Positions 49,833 to 58,926 of a DNA stretch of 59,526 nucleotides are shown in pieces; position 1 is the stretch's first letter; the number at the start of each line of letters is the position of its first letter. This stretch comes from IDS-8 sp964491485 (GTDB taxonomy: Bacteria > Pseudomonadota > Gammaproteobacteria > Steroidobacterales > Woeseiaceae), in NCBI GenBank assembly GCA_964491485.1, contig CAZBGV010000009.1, forward strand, positions 1 through 59,526, in the 5' to 3' direction. The notes under the pieces are model-generated. The model saw only the letters and a list, made by a program, of their open reading frames with translations. It made no database searches and was not told where the DNA came from. The position numbers and the translations under genes were made by a program.

Positions 49833-51192
49833 GGCCTTCGTCGGTCGTGATCAGGCGAAACTCGTACCCGGGCGACCCGACCCGCACCGTGTCGCCGACC
49901 TGCAGTACCGTAGACCCGTCGATCCGGTAACCGTTCAGGAACGTGCCGTAGCGGCTCATGTCCTCCAGCACGCATTGGCCGCTCACCCGCCGGAACGCGC
50001 AGTGGCGGCGGGAGACCCCCGGCATGTCGGCGCCGAGCACGATGCCGCGCTCGCCGTCGCCGCGCTGCGAGCCGAGCAGCAGCGGCTGCTCGTTGATCTC
50101 GAAGGCCGTGTTGCCGAACAGGACATGCGTGGGCACACCCTCCCCGCGGGTGTCCTCGCCGGCCGCCACCTCGACCGCCGCCTGGTCCAGCGGCAGCCGG
50201 CGTTTCAGGGCCACGGCATCGCCCTGGCGGGCCGGGTCGCGGCAACGGGCGAGCGCCCCGCGCGCGGTGGCGCCCGGCTCGAGGCCGAAGACCTCGCCGC
50301 CCACTCGCGCCTTCAGCATGTCGGCAAGCCCCGGCAGCCGCGCGATGCGATCGGTGACCTGGATCGCGGGCCGTTCCTCCGCGCGATACAGCGCACGCAG
50401 GTGGCTCGCCAGCCGCTGGTAATGCGGCGCCGCCGCGCCGATCAGGGCCAGCGCCTCGATTTCCGCTGCGTGGCGCATGCCGCGATGCTCGAGCGCGAGG
50501 TGCACGACGCCGCCGCGCGCGGCCTGCGCGAGCCAGTCGGGCAGCGCATCGGCGAGCTTCTGCTCGCTCTCGGCGTCGTATAACGGGTCGAAGCGCGACT
50601 GCTGCACGAACACGTCGGCCACGGCGCGGAGCCACGCATCGTGCAGCGCGTACAGCCCGCAGTCGTCGATCACTTCCACGCGCTCGAGCTGCACCTGGCC
50701 GCCGTTCTGCACGAGCCGCGTGAGCGTCGCGGCGTGCAGACCCATGTCGACGTGCACCGGCACCGCGTTCAGGTACTCGCGGCGCGTGGCGGCGACCGCG
50801 GCGTCCGCCATGCCGGCAATCGGCAGCGACAGCTCCGCGGCGATGCCGAGCAGGAGCGCGAGATGCTCCGCGCTCATGTAGCCCGGCACCGCGAGCACGA
50901 GCTCGGAAGCTTGCGGGCCGGCGGCGGCCCACATCTGCTCGAGCTGGCGGCTGACCAGGTCCGCGGGACTCAGGTGCGCGAAGCGCCGGTCGGGCAGCGG
51001 GGTCGTGACGAGCTCGCGCCAGTAGCGGTGCTGGATATGGCGCGGGTGCGTGCGCGCGTTAGCGAACGCCTCGGCACCGGTCGTCAGCCGCTCGCCATCG
51101 AGATACGCGAAGCCGGGCTCACGGTAGAGAATGCGCTCCCCGTCGAGCAGGGTGATGGCCGCGTCGTTGAGGTGGGCGGCGACTCGGGTCAC
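49822..51192 (-). CDS. Actin/Hsp70-like protein fused to FHA domain
   Basis: A 456-residue cytoplasmic protein. Residues 1 to about 340 resemble an actin/Hsp70-type ATPase: ELVLAVPGYMSAEHLALLLG, PIAGMADAAVAATRREYL, VPVHVDMGLHAATLTRL. Key glycine motifs are weak, so ATP binding is uncertain. Residues about 365-447 form an FHA phosphothreonine-binding domain with GVSRRHC (392-398) and conserved Asn420-Gly421 (GTFLNGYRI). GTG 51192. The FHA should bind phosphorylated targets of the Ser/Thr kinase encoded upstream in the same operon. Confidence 0.8.
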   Translation of the reverse strand: MTRVAAHLNDAAITLLDGERILYREPGFAYLDGERLTTGAEAFANARTHPRHIQHRYWRELVTTPLPDRRFAHLSPADLVSRQLEQMWAAAGPQASELVLAVPGYMSAEHLALLLGIAAELSLPIAGMADAAVAATRREYLNAVPVHVDMGLHAATLTRLVQNGGQVQLERVEVIDDCGLYALHDAWLRAVADVFVQQSRFDPLYDAESEQKLADALPDWLAQAARGGVVHLALEHRGMRHAAEIEALALIGAAAPHYQRLASHLRALYRAEERPAIQVTDRIARLPGLADMLKARVGGEVFGLEPGATARGALARCRDPARQGDAVALKRRLPLDQAAVEVAAGEDTRGEGVPTHVLFGNTAFEINEQPLLLGSQRGDGERGIVLGADMPGVSRRHCAFRRVSGQCVLEDMSRYGTFLNGYRIDGSTVLQVGDTVRVGSPGYEFRLITTDEGHGT

Positions 51193-51247
51193 GTCCGGGC
51201 CTCGCGCCGCCGCCCGCGGCCACGCTCCCGGGCCCCGGGACCGGGCA

Positions 51248-52099
51248 TCAGTCCGCCTTCATGTGGCGGATCAGCTTCTCGTCGCAGTAGGCGTCGGTGT
51301 CGAACACGATCCGCTCCTGCATGGACTGGAGCTGATGGATGAGGAACATCAGCACGATGCTGATGAGCAGCGCGATCAGGGTCGAGTTGAAGGCGAGGCC
51401 CAGGCTCTCGGTCACGCCCGACAGGTCGCCCTGTACCGCGCGATTGGCCTGCGCCAGCGCGTCGCCGATACCGCGGACGGTGCCGATGAACCCGATCGCC
51501 GGGATGGCCCAGGCGATGTAGCGGATCATGGACAGGTCGGATTCCAGCCGGTCCGCCTCGGTCTCGCACACGGACTGGGCGATGGTGGACGCGTCCTGGA
51601 TGCTGTGCGTGGAGGCAAAGCGGCGCAGCGCGGAAAGCAGCACGCGCGGCAGGAGCAGCCGCTGCTGGTCCTCGGGCAGCGCCTGGATCTGCCGGGCGAA
51701 CTCGCGCGTGTCCTCGGGCAGGATGCGCATGCCGTCCGCGATCGGGATCAGGTCGGTCTCGAGCAGCCGCCGCTCGCGCGAGAGCTGGAAGGCCTTGAAG
51801 CCGATGATGGCGAACGCCCAGAACATCAGCACGAAGCAGGATTCCTGCTCGTAATCCTTGATCAGGACCCACCACGAGCGCTGCGGCACGTAGGTCGGGT
51901 CCTCGGCCGTCAGTCGATTCTGCTCGGCGATGGCTTCGGTCGCGTTCGGGCGCACCACGGACATCCAGTAGCCCTGCACCAGGATGACGATGATGACGAG
52001 CGAAAAGAGCTGGTAAACGAACTCGATCGGAATGTTCTTTCTTTTCATGTAGCTGAAGCTCTGTTCCTCTCCCTCTCGTCGCGGCACCGACTGTATCAT
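51248..52099 (-). CDS. MotA/TolQ/ExbB-type channel protein of VWA cluster
   Basis: A 283-residue inner-membrane protein with helices at about 28-46, 88-104, 191-209 and 238-256. The core AIPAIGFIGTVRGIGDALAQ, then FNSTLIALLISIVLMF, is that of MotA/TolQ/ExbB proton channels, including the polar Thr/Ser in the last helix. ATG 52099 or 52048 (MKRKN) may be the start; neither has a strong ribosome-binding site. No classical ExbD follows; the two VWA proteins with Asp-bearing helices fill that role in the operon. Hence a proton-driven stator is inferred. Confidence 0.88.
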   Translation of the reverse strand: MIQSVPRREGEEQSFSYMKRKNIPIEFVYQLFSLVIIVILVQGYWMSVVRPNATEAIAEQNRLTAEDPTYVPQRSWWVLIKDYEQESCFVLMFWAFAIIGFKAFQLSRERRLLETDLIPIADGMRILPEDTREFARQIQALPEDQQRLLLPRVLLSALRRFASTHSIQDASTIAQSVCETEADRLESDLSMIRYIAWAIPAIGFIGTVRGIGDALAQANRAVQGDLSGVTESLGLAFNSTLIALLISIVLMFLIHQLQSMQERIVFDTDAYCDEKLIRHMKAD

Positions 52100-52166
52100 T
52101 GTCCGCGTGCGGCGCGCCCGTGCCGGCCGCGCCGGCGCGGGAGGGGTTGCGCCACTTTCGGAAGCG

Positions 52167-52580
52167 TCAGATGTCGGTCGGGTACGGAATCGGTTCATCC
52201 ACCGGTATTTCCTCGCTGGGGATGAAGTCGTCGTCCTCGCCCCCGTAGGTCTGATCGTCGAGCACCGAATCGTCCGGGCCGTCCCCGAGCACGAGCGGCC
52301 CGCCGTCCTCCGGCGGCTGCTCCGCGGGCGCGGCCTTGCCGCCCTTCCCGGCTTTCGGCCCGGCCTTGCCGCCCTTCGCCCCGGGTTGCGCGGCGGATTG
52401 GGCCTGCCCGTTCGGGTTCTTGCCGGCCGTATCGGGCGCGCCCGCCTCCTCAGCGGCGGCCGCCTGCGCCGCGCCCGCGCTCGTGTCCGCCTCCTGCGTC
52501 CAGGCCGGGGCGGCGAGCCAGGCGGCGGCCAGCAGGACCGCCGCGGCGCTCACCGGAAGGTTCGGAGCCCGCTTCTGCAT
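52167..52580 (-). CDS. Small secreted low-complexity acidic-tail protein
   Basis: A 137-residue protein: signal peptide (about 1-28, AAAVLLAAAWLAAPAWTQ), then Ala/Gly/Lys/Pro-rich low complexity (GGKAGPKAGKGGKAAPAE), then a distinct acidic end: GEDDDFIPSEEIPVDEPIPY, PTDI. No enzyme motif. It lies between the FGE-like and channel genes. The extended negative tail might be a ligand for a VWA or PEGA domain, but that is speculation. Confidence 0.75.
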   Translation of the reverse strand: MQKRAPNLPVSAAAVLLAAAWLAAPAWTQEADTSAGAAQAAAAEEAGAPDTAGKNPNGQAQSAAQPGAKGGKAGPKAGKGGKAAPAEQPPEDGGPLVLGDGPDDSVLDDQTYGGEDDDFIPSEEIPVDEPIPYPTDI

Positions 52581-52665
52581 AGGCCTATTAGACTGCTCCG
52601 CCGGGAAAAACTCCCGATCCGTGCGCGACCGGGGCCGACCGCCGGCCGTCCGCGGAGCGCCCGGC

Positions 52666-55101
52666 TCAATTGGCCGGCGCCTTCGGCGCGTTGCGCACGA
52701 TGCGGAAGCCCACGTCGTCCCGGCCCTCGGTGCCGAAATCGCGATAGGCGAGCCGGAGCTCCAGGATGCCGGCGTGACGCCAGGACGAGCCGCGGATGAC
52801 GTGATGGCTGCCGTTCTTCGGCCCGGTCGGGTCGACCAGCGGCTCGGTGAGGCCCGGCGTGGGCACGGAGTAGTAGTCCTGCACCCATTCCGCCACGTTG
52901 CCGCCGCCGTCGTAAATACCGAGGGCGTTCGGCGGGAACGAGCCCACCGGCGCCGTCGCGGTGTAGCCGTCGTCGTAGCCCGGCAGGATGGACGGCACGA
53001 CGCCCTCGGCGGAACGGTCGGCGTAATTGCCGCTGTCCCGGCGCGGAGGGAGGCTGTCGCCCCACGGGAAAACCGGCGCGCGCGACCGGCCCTGGTAGCG
53101 GATCGCGAGCTCCCATTCCGCCTCGGTCGGCAGGCGATAGCCGTCGGGCGCCGGGATGATGGGCTCCCACTGCTCGAAGCGCTTCTCGTAGGCGAGCGGC
53201 AGGCCCTCCTCGGCCGACAGCCAGTTGCAGTATTCCACGGCGTCGCTCCAGGTCACGTTCACGACCGGATTCATATCGCCCGCCAGCGAAGCGAGCTCGC
53301 CGGTGCCGGAAACGTGATCCCGCCGAAAGCGCGCGAATTCCTTGTTCGTGATTTCCTTCTCGCTGATGTAGAAGGGCCGCGTGACTTGCGCCGGCACCAG
53401 CACCTCGTTGGCGCGGCGCCCCTGCTCGCTGCGCGACGAGCCCATCACGATGCTGCCCGGCTCGATGCGGCGCAGAACCTGCCCCTGCGAGGTCGTAAGC
53501 GTGGCGGCGATGCTCATGCGCCGCACCTCTTCCTCCGTGAGCAGGCGCACGTCGACCTGCTGCGGATAACCGGGCCGCGGGGTGATGCTGCGGCTGAATG
53601 TCTGGTAGCCGGGCTTGCGCACCTCGAGCCGGTGCGGCGCCGACGAGAGGTGCAACGTGCTCGAGCCGGTGCCGGCTTCGCGGCCGTCGACGTAGACGAC
53701 GGCGTCGGCGGGCAGCACGTTGACGCGCACCTCGCCCACGCGCGCGGTCATGTCGATGGCGAGCTCGCGGGTCGCGGCGGCCTCGAGCCGGACCTCGCGG
53801 GTGGCAGAGCCGTAGCCTGCCTTGGAAACCCCGATCCGGTAATCGACGTCCGGCGACAGGGCTAGCGTGATCGGCGACTGCCCGCGGTAGCGCCCGTCGA
53901 CGGTGACGCTGGCGCCGACCGGTACGGTGGTGACCCGCAGCTCTGCGTTCGCGGGCTCTAGCGCGATGTTCGGCAGCACCATGTCCTCGTTTGCCCGCGC
54001 CTCGACCACGCCGTCCCAGGCCTTGAATCCCTCGCGCACGACGCTCAGCCGGTGCGTGCCCTCCAGCAGGGACACGGTGGCCGGCGTCACGCCGACCTGC
54101 TGCTCGCCCTCGTACACGGCCGCGCCCTCCGGCGTGGAGGTGATCCTGACTTCGGCCCAGCGCGGCACGAGCTGCACGAACACCTGCTGGTGGCGGTCGA
54201 GACCGGTGATCGTGAGGCGATCGTTGAACGGCAGAAAGCGGTCGGCCGTCACGCTGATCGAATGCACGCCCGGCTGCAGCTCGAGCGGCCCGTAAGGAGC
54301 CTGCCCCAGCTGCGTCTCGTCGACGGTCACGAGCGCCTCGACGGCGGGATCGGTGTACACCGTGAGCTTGCCCGGCCGCTTGCGCAGCGCGACCGCGATG
54401 TCCTGGCTGCGCTGGGAGCCCACCTCGAAGCTCTGGCTCACGGGGTAATAGCCGTCCTTGCGCACGTTGACGACGTAGTCCCCGGGCCGCAGCAGCACGC
54501 GATCGCCTATTGGCAGGCGGAACCAGCCGCCGGTGATGGTGAGCTCGTCGGGCGCCGCCGGATCGACCTGGAAGCGGATCGAGCGCGAGGTGAAGAGCAG
54601 CCAGGATACGGCGACGAGCGCGGCCAGGGCGGCGGCCAGCCCGATCTGCCAGCGCCAGCTCTTCTCCTCCGGCGGAGCCGCGGCCACGTCGCGCGCGCGG
54701 CGAAACGCGGCGGGCGCGATGGCCTCGTCCTCCGCCGCCCCGGCGGGCAGCTCCGGCGGACGCGTGATATAGGCGCTTTCCTCGAGGCGCACCCGGGCCA
54801 CCAGGGCGCCGTCGTCCGCGCCGATCTCGATCCGGGACCCGAAGAAGCCGACCGCATCGCCGGCCGCGAGGCGCCGCGATGCGGTCAGCGGCTCGCCGTT
54901 CAGCGTGACCGCGCCGTCGCGCCCGACCGGTTGCAGGAACGGCTCGCCGTCGAGCTCGGCGATGAGCGCCACCGGGGCATTGCCCGGGCCGGGCAGGCGG
55001 ATCTCGCAGTCGCTGCCGGTGCCGATCTTGAGCGGCAATCGATCCAGAGCAAAACGCCTCTCGCCCTCCGCGTCCCTGATGACGATCGACGTAACTCTCA
55101 A
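52666..55101 (-). CDS. FHA-like - TM - five PEGA - FGE-like protein
   Basis: An 811-residue membrane protein. Residues 1-95 look like an FHA fold (KIGTGSDCEIRLPG, then LNGEPL), membrane helix 152-171, five PEGA-type repeats (about 175-240, 244-312, 316-383, 386-452, 456-520; for example ITSTPEGAAVYEGEQQVGV) and a C-terminal FGE/SUMF1 domain (about 545-806: GYRLPTEAEWELAIRYQGRS, VRNAPK end). The FGE catalytic Cys region reads RGSSWRHAGILELRLAYRD, with no Cys, so it is likely a binding rather than oxidising domain. Start TTG 55101 overlaps the kinase stop (TTGA) and follows GAGGA. The FHA would sit in the cytoplasm, near the kinase. Confidence 0.87.
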   Translation of the reverse strand: MRVTSIVIRDAEGERRFALDRLPLKIGTGSDCEIRLPGPGNAPVALIAELDGEPFLQPVGRDGAVTLNGEPLTASRRLAAGDAVGFFGSRIEIGADDGALVARVRLEESAYITRPPELPAGAAEDEAIAPAAFRRARDVAAAPPEEKSWRWQIGLAAALAALVAVSWLLFTSRSIRFQVDPAAPDELTITGGWFRLPIGDRVLLRPGDYVVNVRKDGYYPVSQSFEVGSQRSQDIAVALRKRPGKLTVYTDPAVEALVTVDETQLGQAPYGPLELQPGVHSISVTADRFLPFNDRLTITGLDRHQQVFVQLVPRWAEVRITSTPEGAAVYEGEQQVGVTPATVSLLEGTHRLSVVREGFKAWDGVVEARANEDMVLPNIALEPANAELRVTTVPVGASVTVDGRYRGQSPITLALSPDVDYRIGVSKAGYGSATREVRLEAAATRELAIDMTARVGEVRVNVLPADAVVYVDGREAGTGSSTLHLSSAPHRLEVRKPGYQTFSRSITPRPGYPQQVDVRLLTEEEVRRMSIAATLTTSQGQVLRRIEPGSIVMGSSRSEQGRRANEVLVPAQVTRPFYISEKEITNKEFARFRRDHVSGTGELASLAGDMNPVVNVTWSDAVEYCNWLSAEEGLPLAYEKRFEQWEPIIPAPDGYRLPTEAEWELAIRYQGRSRAPVFPWGDSLPPRRDSGNYADRSAEGVVPSILPGYDDGYTATAPVGSFPPNALGIYDGGGNVAEWVQDYYSVPTPGLTEPLVDPTGPKNGSHHVIRGSSWRHAGILELRLAYRDFGTEGRDDVGFRIVRNAPKAPAN

Positions 55102-57461
55102 ATCCGTTCCTCGCACTTGATGACGATCGGCTCGAGCTCGACCTCCGGCGCGACGCGGAATTCGAGCCGCACGTCGCGGAAGCCCGCGCGGCTGCCCACC
55201 GCGACGTAGGTTCCGGGACGCAGCTCGAGCTCGCGCGTGCTGAACTTCCCGAGCTCGCCGACGCGGAATATTGACACCTCGGTTGCGTTGTCGGAAACGA
55301 AATGCACCGTGAGCGGGGTCGCGGCGCGCTTCAAGAGTCGGGCGAGCTCGTTCTTGCGGTCCTCGAGCCGCGGTCCGACGGACGGCATCCGCGAGATCTC
55401 GAGCAGCAGGTTGGTGGCCGCCTGCATGGTCTCCGGCGCAGACAGGAGATCCGGCTGCTCGATCCACGTGTCGAGCTGCGCGTGCAGCGCCGCGCGCTGC
55501 TCCGAGCGCGCCAGCCCCTCGCGCGCGAACTGCAGCAGGCCATCGATCTCGAGGATCTCGCGGTATTTCGCGCTCGCCGCCTGCCACTGCTCACCGGCTT
55601 CCAGCGCCTGCGCTTCCTGCTCGAGGCTCGCGATGCGCGCCAGCCGGACTTCCTGGTCGACCTGCAGCAGCCCGTCCGCGGGCTCCGGCGAATCCGGCAT
55701 GAGCGCTTTGGCCGCTTCGAACGCCGCCCGCGCGCTGGGATAGTTGCCCGCGGAGAGCGCGGCAAACCCTTCCGTCATCCGCTGCTGGAACGAGTGCTGC
55801 TTGATGGCCTCCTTTACCCGCGCGAGGCCGTCGACGGCCGGCCGCCACGCGGCGTCGAGCGCGACCGCGCGCTCGAAGGCGGACTTCGCCGCATCGAGCT
55901 CGAGCGAGCGCTCGAAAGTCAGGCCCTGGTCCGTGAGGCGCAGCACCGCTTCGAGGTTCCGCGCGCGCTGGAGCCAGTGCCGCGCCTCGCTGCTTGCCGG
56001 GGTGATGGCGACCGCGAGATCGAACTGGCGAATGGCATCGGCGTGGTTGCTCTGCTCGAAAGCCGTTTTGCCCGCCTGCATGGCATGCTGGAACTCGCGA
56101 TCGATGCGATCGAAGAACGGGTGCAGCCGGTCGAGCGCCTCGCGATAGTGCTGTCGTGCCTGCTCGTAGTCGCCCGCAAGGTAGGCGCGATCGCCCTCCT
56201 TGTACACGGCAATCATGTCCTGGTACGCCTGCCCGCCCCAGCGCTCGACGGCCCGCTGCTTCAGGCGCTCGAGCTCGGAGAGGAGCTCGCCCAGCACCTC
56301 GTCCGCCGAGTCCTTGAGCGCCGCCTGCTCATCGGGCGTGCGTTCGGACCGCCGGTCGGCGGCGCCCGGCGCCGGCGCCTCGGCGGCCGGCGCTGCAGGC
56401 GCCTGCGCCTGCCCGGAGGGCGGCGCGGCTTCCGTGTGCCGGCGGCTGTCCAGCGCCTGCGGCAGCAGCCAGAACATCGCGATGAACGCGAGGGCGAGCA
56501 CGGCAAGGCCGCCGTAGAGGAACGCGGGCGACACGCCGCGACCTGCCGCGGGCTCCGCGGCGGCCGGGGACGTGCGGGCGCGCACGCCGCTGCGCGTCGT
56601 GTGCACCGAGCGCACGGTGATGTCGTCCGCGGCTTCCGCGACCGGCGAAACGCGGGCCGGATCGATGGGCACGCTGCCCGGCTCGATGCCGGCCGCGCGC
56701 AACCGGTCCGCAACCTGCTCCGCTTCCGGTCGCCGGCGGGCATCGCTCGCGAGCATGTCGGCGAGCAGGCGCGCGACGTCCGGGGCCAGCAGCTCGCCCG
56801 CGAGCGTTCGCCGGCCGGCGAGATCGGCGGCCGCCGGCGCGTCGGGCGGCGGCGTTCCGAACAGCACCTCGTGCATCAGCACGCCCAGGGCATAGACGTC
56901 GTCCGCGGGCGCCACCGGTTCGCCCTCCCGGCGCGGCGGCGCGGCGGCCGCCGTGCCGCCCGAGGGCGGCGCGCCCGCGGGGGCGGCCACGCCGAAGTCG
57001 ATCAGGTACGGGGCGCCGCGCGCGTCGAACAGCACGTTCGCCGCCTTGATGTCGCGGTGCACGAGCCCCTTGCCGTGCGCGTAGCGCAACGCGTCGGCGA
57101 TGAGGCCGAAAGGCTTCAGCGCTTCCGCGGCGGGACGCCCGGCGAGCGTGGAGGCATCCGGCCCGCCGATGAATTGCAGGCTGTAGAAGGGACGGTCCGG
57201 ATCGTCGTGGTACTCGAACACGCGCACGATGTGCGCGTGCATCAGGCGGATGCCGGTCTGCCATTCGTTGCGGAACAGCTCGCGGTAGCGGGTGTTCGCG
57301 GCGAGCGCAGGGGCGAGAAATTTGAGCGCCACGGTGGAGCGCGCGCGCTCGTCGCGGGCGAGCCAGATCTCCGACATGCCGCCCGAGCCCTGGCGCCGGA
57401 GCAGTGTGTATCGGTCGGCGAGCCGCGTGCCCTGTGCGAGTGCTTCTGCTCGTACCGTCAT
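55098..57461 (-). CDS. Membrane Ser/Thr protein kinase with TPR-rich periplasmic part
   Basis: A 787-residue PknB-type kinase. Gly-loop GSGGMSE (25-31), Lys47 (VALKF), HRDIKAAN (135-142), DFG (155-157), membrane helix about 316-334, then helical TPR-like repeats (about 400-650) and a PEGA-like end (LRPGTYVAVGSRAGFRDVRL). The activation segment is short, about 30 residues from DFG to DDVYALG, and shows no APE/SPE motif, so regulation may differ from usual Hanks kinases. It is translationally coupled to the FHA-like/FGE gene. It should phosphorylate FHA-binding partners in this cluster. Confidence 0.9.
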   Translation of the reverse strand: MTVRAEALAQGTRLADRYTLLRRQGSGGMSEIWLARDERARSTVALKFLAPALAANTRYRELFRNEWQTGIRLMHAHIVRVFEYHDDPDRPFYSLQFIGGPDASTLAGRPAAEALKPFGLIADALRYAHGKGLVHRDIKAANVLFDARGAPYLIDFGVAAPAGAPPSGGTAAAAPPRREGEPVAPADDVYALGVLMHEVLFGTPPPDAPAAADLAGRRTLAGELLAPDVARLLADMLASDARRRPEAEQVADRLRAAGIEPGSVPIDPARVSPVAEAADDITVRSVHTTRSGVRARTSPAAAEPAAGRGVSPAFLYGGLAVLALAFIAMFWLLPQALDSRRHTEAAPPSGQAQAPAAPAAEAPAPGAADRRSERTPDEQAALKDSADEVLGELLSELERLKQRAVERWGGQAYQDMIAVYKEGDRAYLAGDYEQARQHYREALDRLHPFFDRIDREFQHAMQAGKTAFEQSNHADAIRQFDLAVAITPASSEARHWLQRARNLEAVLRLTDQGLTFERSLELDAAKSAFERAVALDAAWRPAVDGLARVKEAIKQHSFQQRMTEGFAALSAGNYPSARAAFEAAKALMPDSPEPADGLLQVDQEVRLARIASLEQEAQALEAGEQWQAASAKYREILEIDGLLQFAREGLARSEQRAALHAQLDTWIEQPDLLSAPETMQAATNLLLEISRMPSVGPRLEDRKNELARLLKRAATPLTVHFVSDNATEVSIFRVGELGKFSTRELELRPGTYVAVGSRAGFRDVRLEFRVAPEVELEPIVIKCEERI

Positions 57462-57475
57462 CGATCCATCGGTCT

Positions 57476-57493
57476 CCGATCGTCTTCGATCGG
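57476..57493. repeat. Perfect hairpin upstream of kinase gene
   Basis: CCGATCG (57476-57482) and CGATCGG (57487-57493) flank a 4-nt loop, 14 bp upstream of the kinase ATG. It may be an operator or an RNA hairpin that tunes kinase translation relative to the upstream lipoprotein gene. Confidence 0.5.
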
Positions 57494-57596
57494 CGCTGAA
57501 GTTTGCCTCATCCGCCGTTGCGTCCGCGCCGCGGCGGCGAGGAGCGCAACGAAATCGGGGGCGCGCGCACGCGCCCGGGCAGCCGCCATCAATGGG

Positions 57597-58826
57597 TCAG
57601 CGGGGGGACTCGGCCTGCGCGCGGCCTTCCACGCCCACCTCGAGGGCCTGCGCGAACCCGGTCTCCGCCCGGTAGATTTCCTTCAGGAGCTTGCGCCAGG
57701 TCTCGTACTGCGCCTCGGCCGTGCCGGTGAGCCGCCGCGTTTCGCCCTCGACGCGCACCACCAGCGGGGCCGCCTCGGCGCCGAAGGATTCCGACAGCTC
57801 CTTGATGTTCTCGCGATAGATATTGGCCGACTGCCGGAGGTTCCACGAGCTGATGATCGTGCCGATGCCGCGGTTGATGCCCACGTACTGCGCCGCCGTC
57901 TTGGCCCGCGCCGCGGAGCGGCTGGAGCTCGACGTATCGATGCTCATCGAGCCCGCCACGACCACGACGCCGAGCAGGGCCCGTAAAGTCGCCGCCCGCT
58001 TCACCTGGCGGTAGTTGACGGCCTGCTCGCGCGCGGTCTCGCGCCAGGATTCGTAGGGAATGGCGATGCCGTAATAGAAATTCGCGTAATGCTCGTTCAA
58101 CGTGTCGATCACGAGCTGATCGCGCGCCCGGATCTGCCGCAGGCGCTGCACCATCGGATCGTTTTCGGCGGGCAGCCGCACCAGGCTGGTGATACCGTCG
58201 TCGTCGGTGGTGATGTAGTCCCCGAACACGCTCGGCGCCATGTCGGCGAAGAACTTCATCTCGGAGATCTCGCGGATACGCCGGACCTCCTTCGCGTTCA
58301 GCGCCGCGGCGTAATTGCGCAGGTCGTTCGCGATCTCGTTGAAGACTTTCTGGTAGGGATCCTTGCTCAGGTCACGGTTTTCCGAGTACGAGGTGATCCC
58401 GGTCTGCGTCGAGTAGGTTTTCTCGAACCAGTCCTGGCCGCGCGCATCCCGCGCCCTGACCTTCAACGTGACGAATTCGCCGTCGGAGCGCTCGATCTCG
58501 CCCGAAACCATGACGTCGGTGAAGGCATACTCGGACGGGATCACGCGCACGGCTCCCCAGAAACCGGTGCCCTGCAGCGTCGTCTTCAGGTGGTAGGGCA
58601 AGTACCGGGCCTCGGCCTGCCGCACTTCGGGATAGATGCCGCTTTCGTCGGCGTCGTTGTCCTCGGGTATGGCGGGGTCGAAATTCATGATGCCGACGTC
58701 GAGGAGCAGGCTCTCGTCGATCTTCGTGGACGCCACCTCGAGGGGGGTCTTCTCCGCCGTAATCACTTCCGACACCGTGCAGCCGGCGCAGGCGACCGCG
58801 ATCACCAGAAAGAGCGGAGCTTTCAT
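57597..58826 (-). CDS. Lipoprotein of VWA/kinase cluster, 409 aa
   Basis: Lipobox VACAGC at residues about 11-16, then an alpha/beta mature domain (SLLLDVGIMNFDPAIPEDND, then GFWGAVRVIPSEYAFTDVMV), a long helical middle (QVFNEIANDL-like, RQIRARDQLVIDTLNEHYAN), a short hydrophobic patch (ATLRALLGVVVVAGSM) and a helical C-terminus. I do not recognise the family. GAGGAGGG lies about 13 bases before ATG 58826. It sits between a Gly-rich protein and the kinase gene on the same strand; likely outer-membrane component of the same complex. Confidence 0.8.
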   Translation of the reverse strand: MKAPLFLVIAVACAGCTVSEVITAEKTPLEVASTKIDESLLLDVGIMNFDPAIPEDNDADESGIYPEVRQAEARYLPYHLKTTLQGTGFWGAVRVIPSEYAFTDVMVSGEIERSDGEFVTLKVRARDARGQDWFEKTYSTQTGITSYSENRDLSKDPYQKVFNEIANDLRNYAAALNAKEVRRIREISEMKFFADMAPSVFGDYITTDDDGITSLVRLPAENDPMVQRLRQIRARDQLVIDTLNEHYANFYYGIAIPYESWRETAREQAVNYRQVKRAATLRALLGVVVVAGSMSIDTSSSSRSAARAKTAAQYVGINRGIGTIISSWNLRQSANIYRENIKELSESFGAEAAPLVVRVEGETRRLTGTAEAQYETWRKLLKEIYRAETGFAQALEVGVEGRAQAESPR

Positions 58827-58926
58827 AGCGGTGGTTTTCCCTCCTCTGCGTTACCGCCTGTCCATTGGCAACCTGCTGGTCATCATCCTGCGCTGTCCCT
58901 GCGATGCCGGGTATCGGCCCTTCGTC

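Noticed and set aside
52666..55101. Active formylglycine-generating enzyme
   Set aside because: The active-site Cys motif is absent and no sulfatase gene is near.
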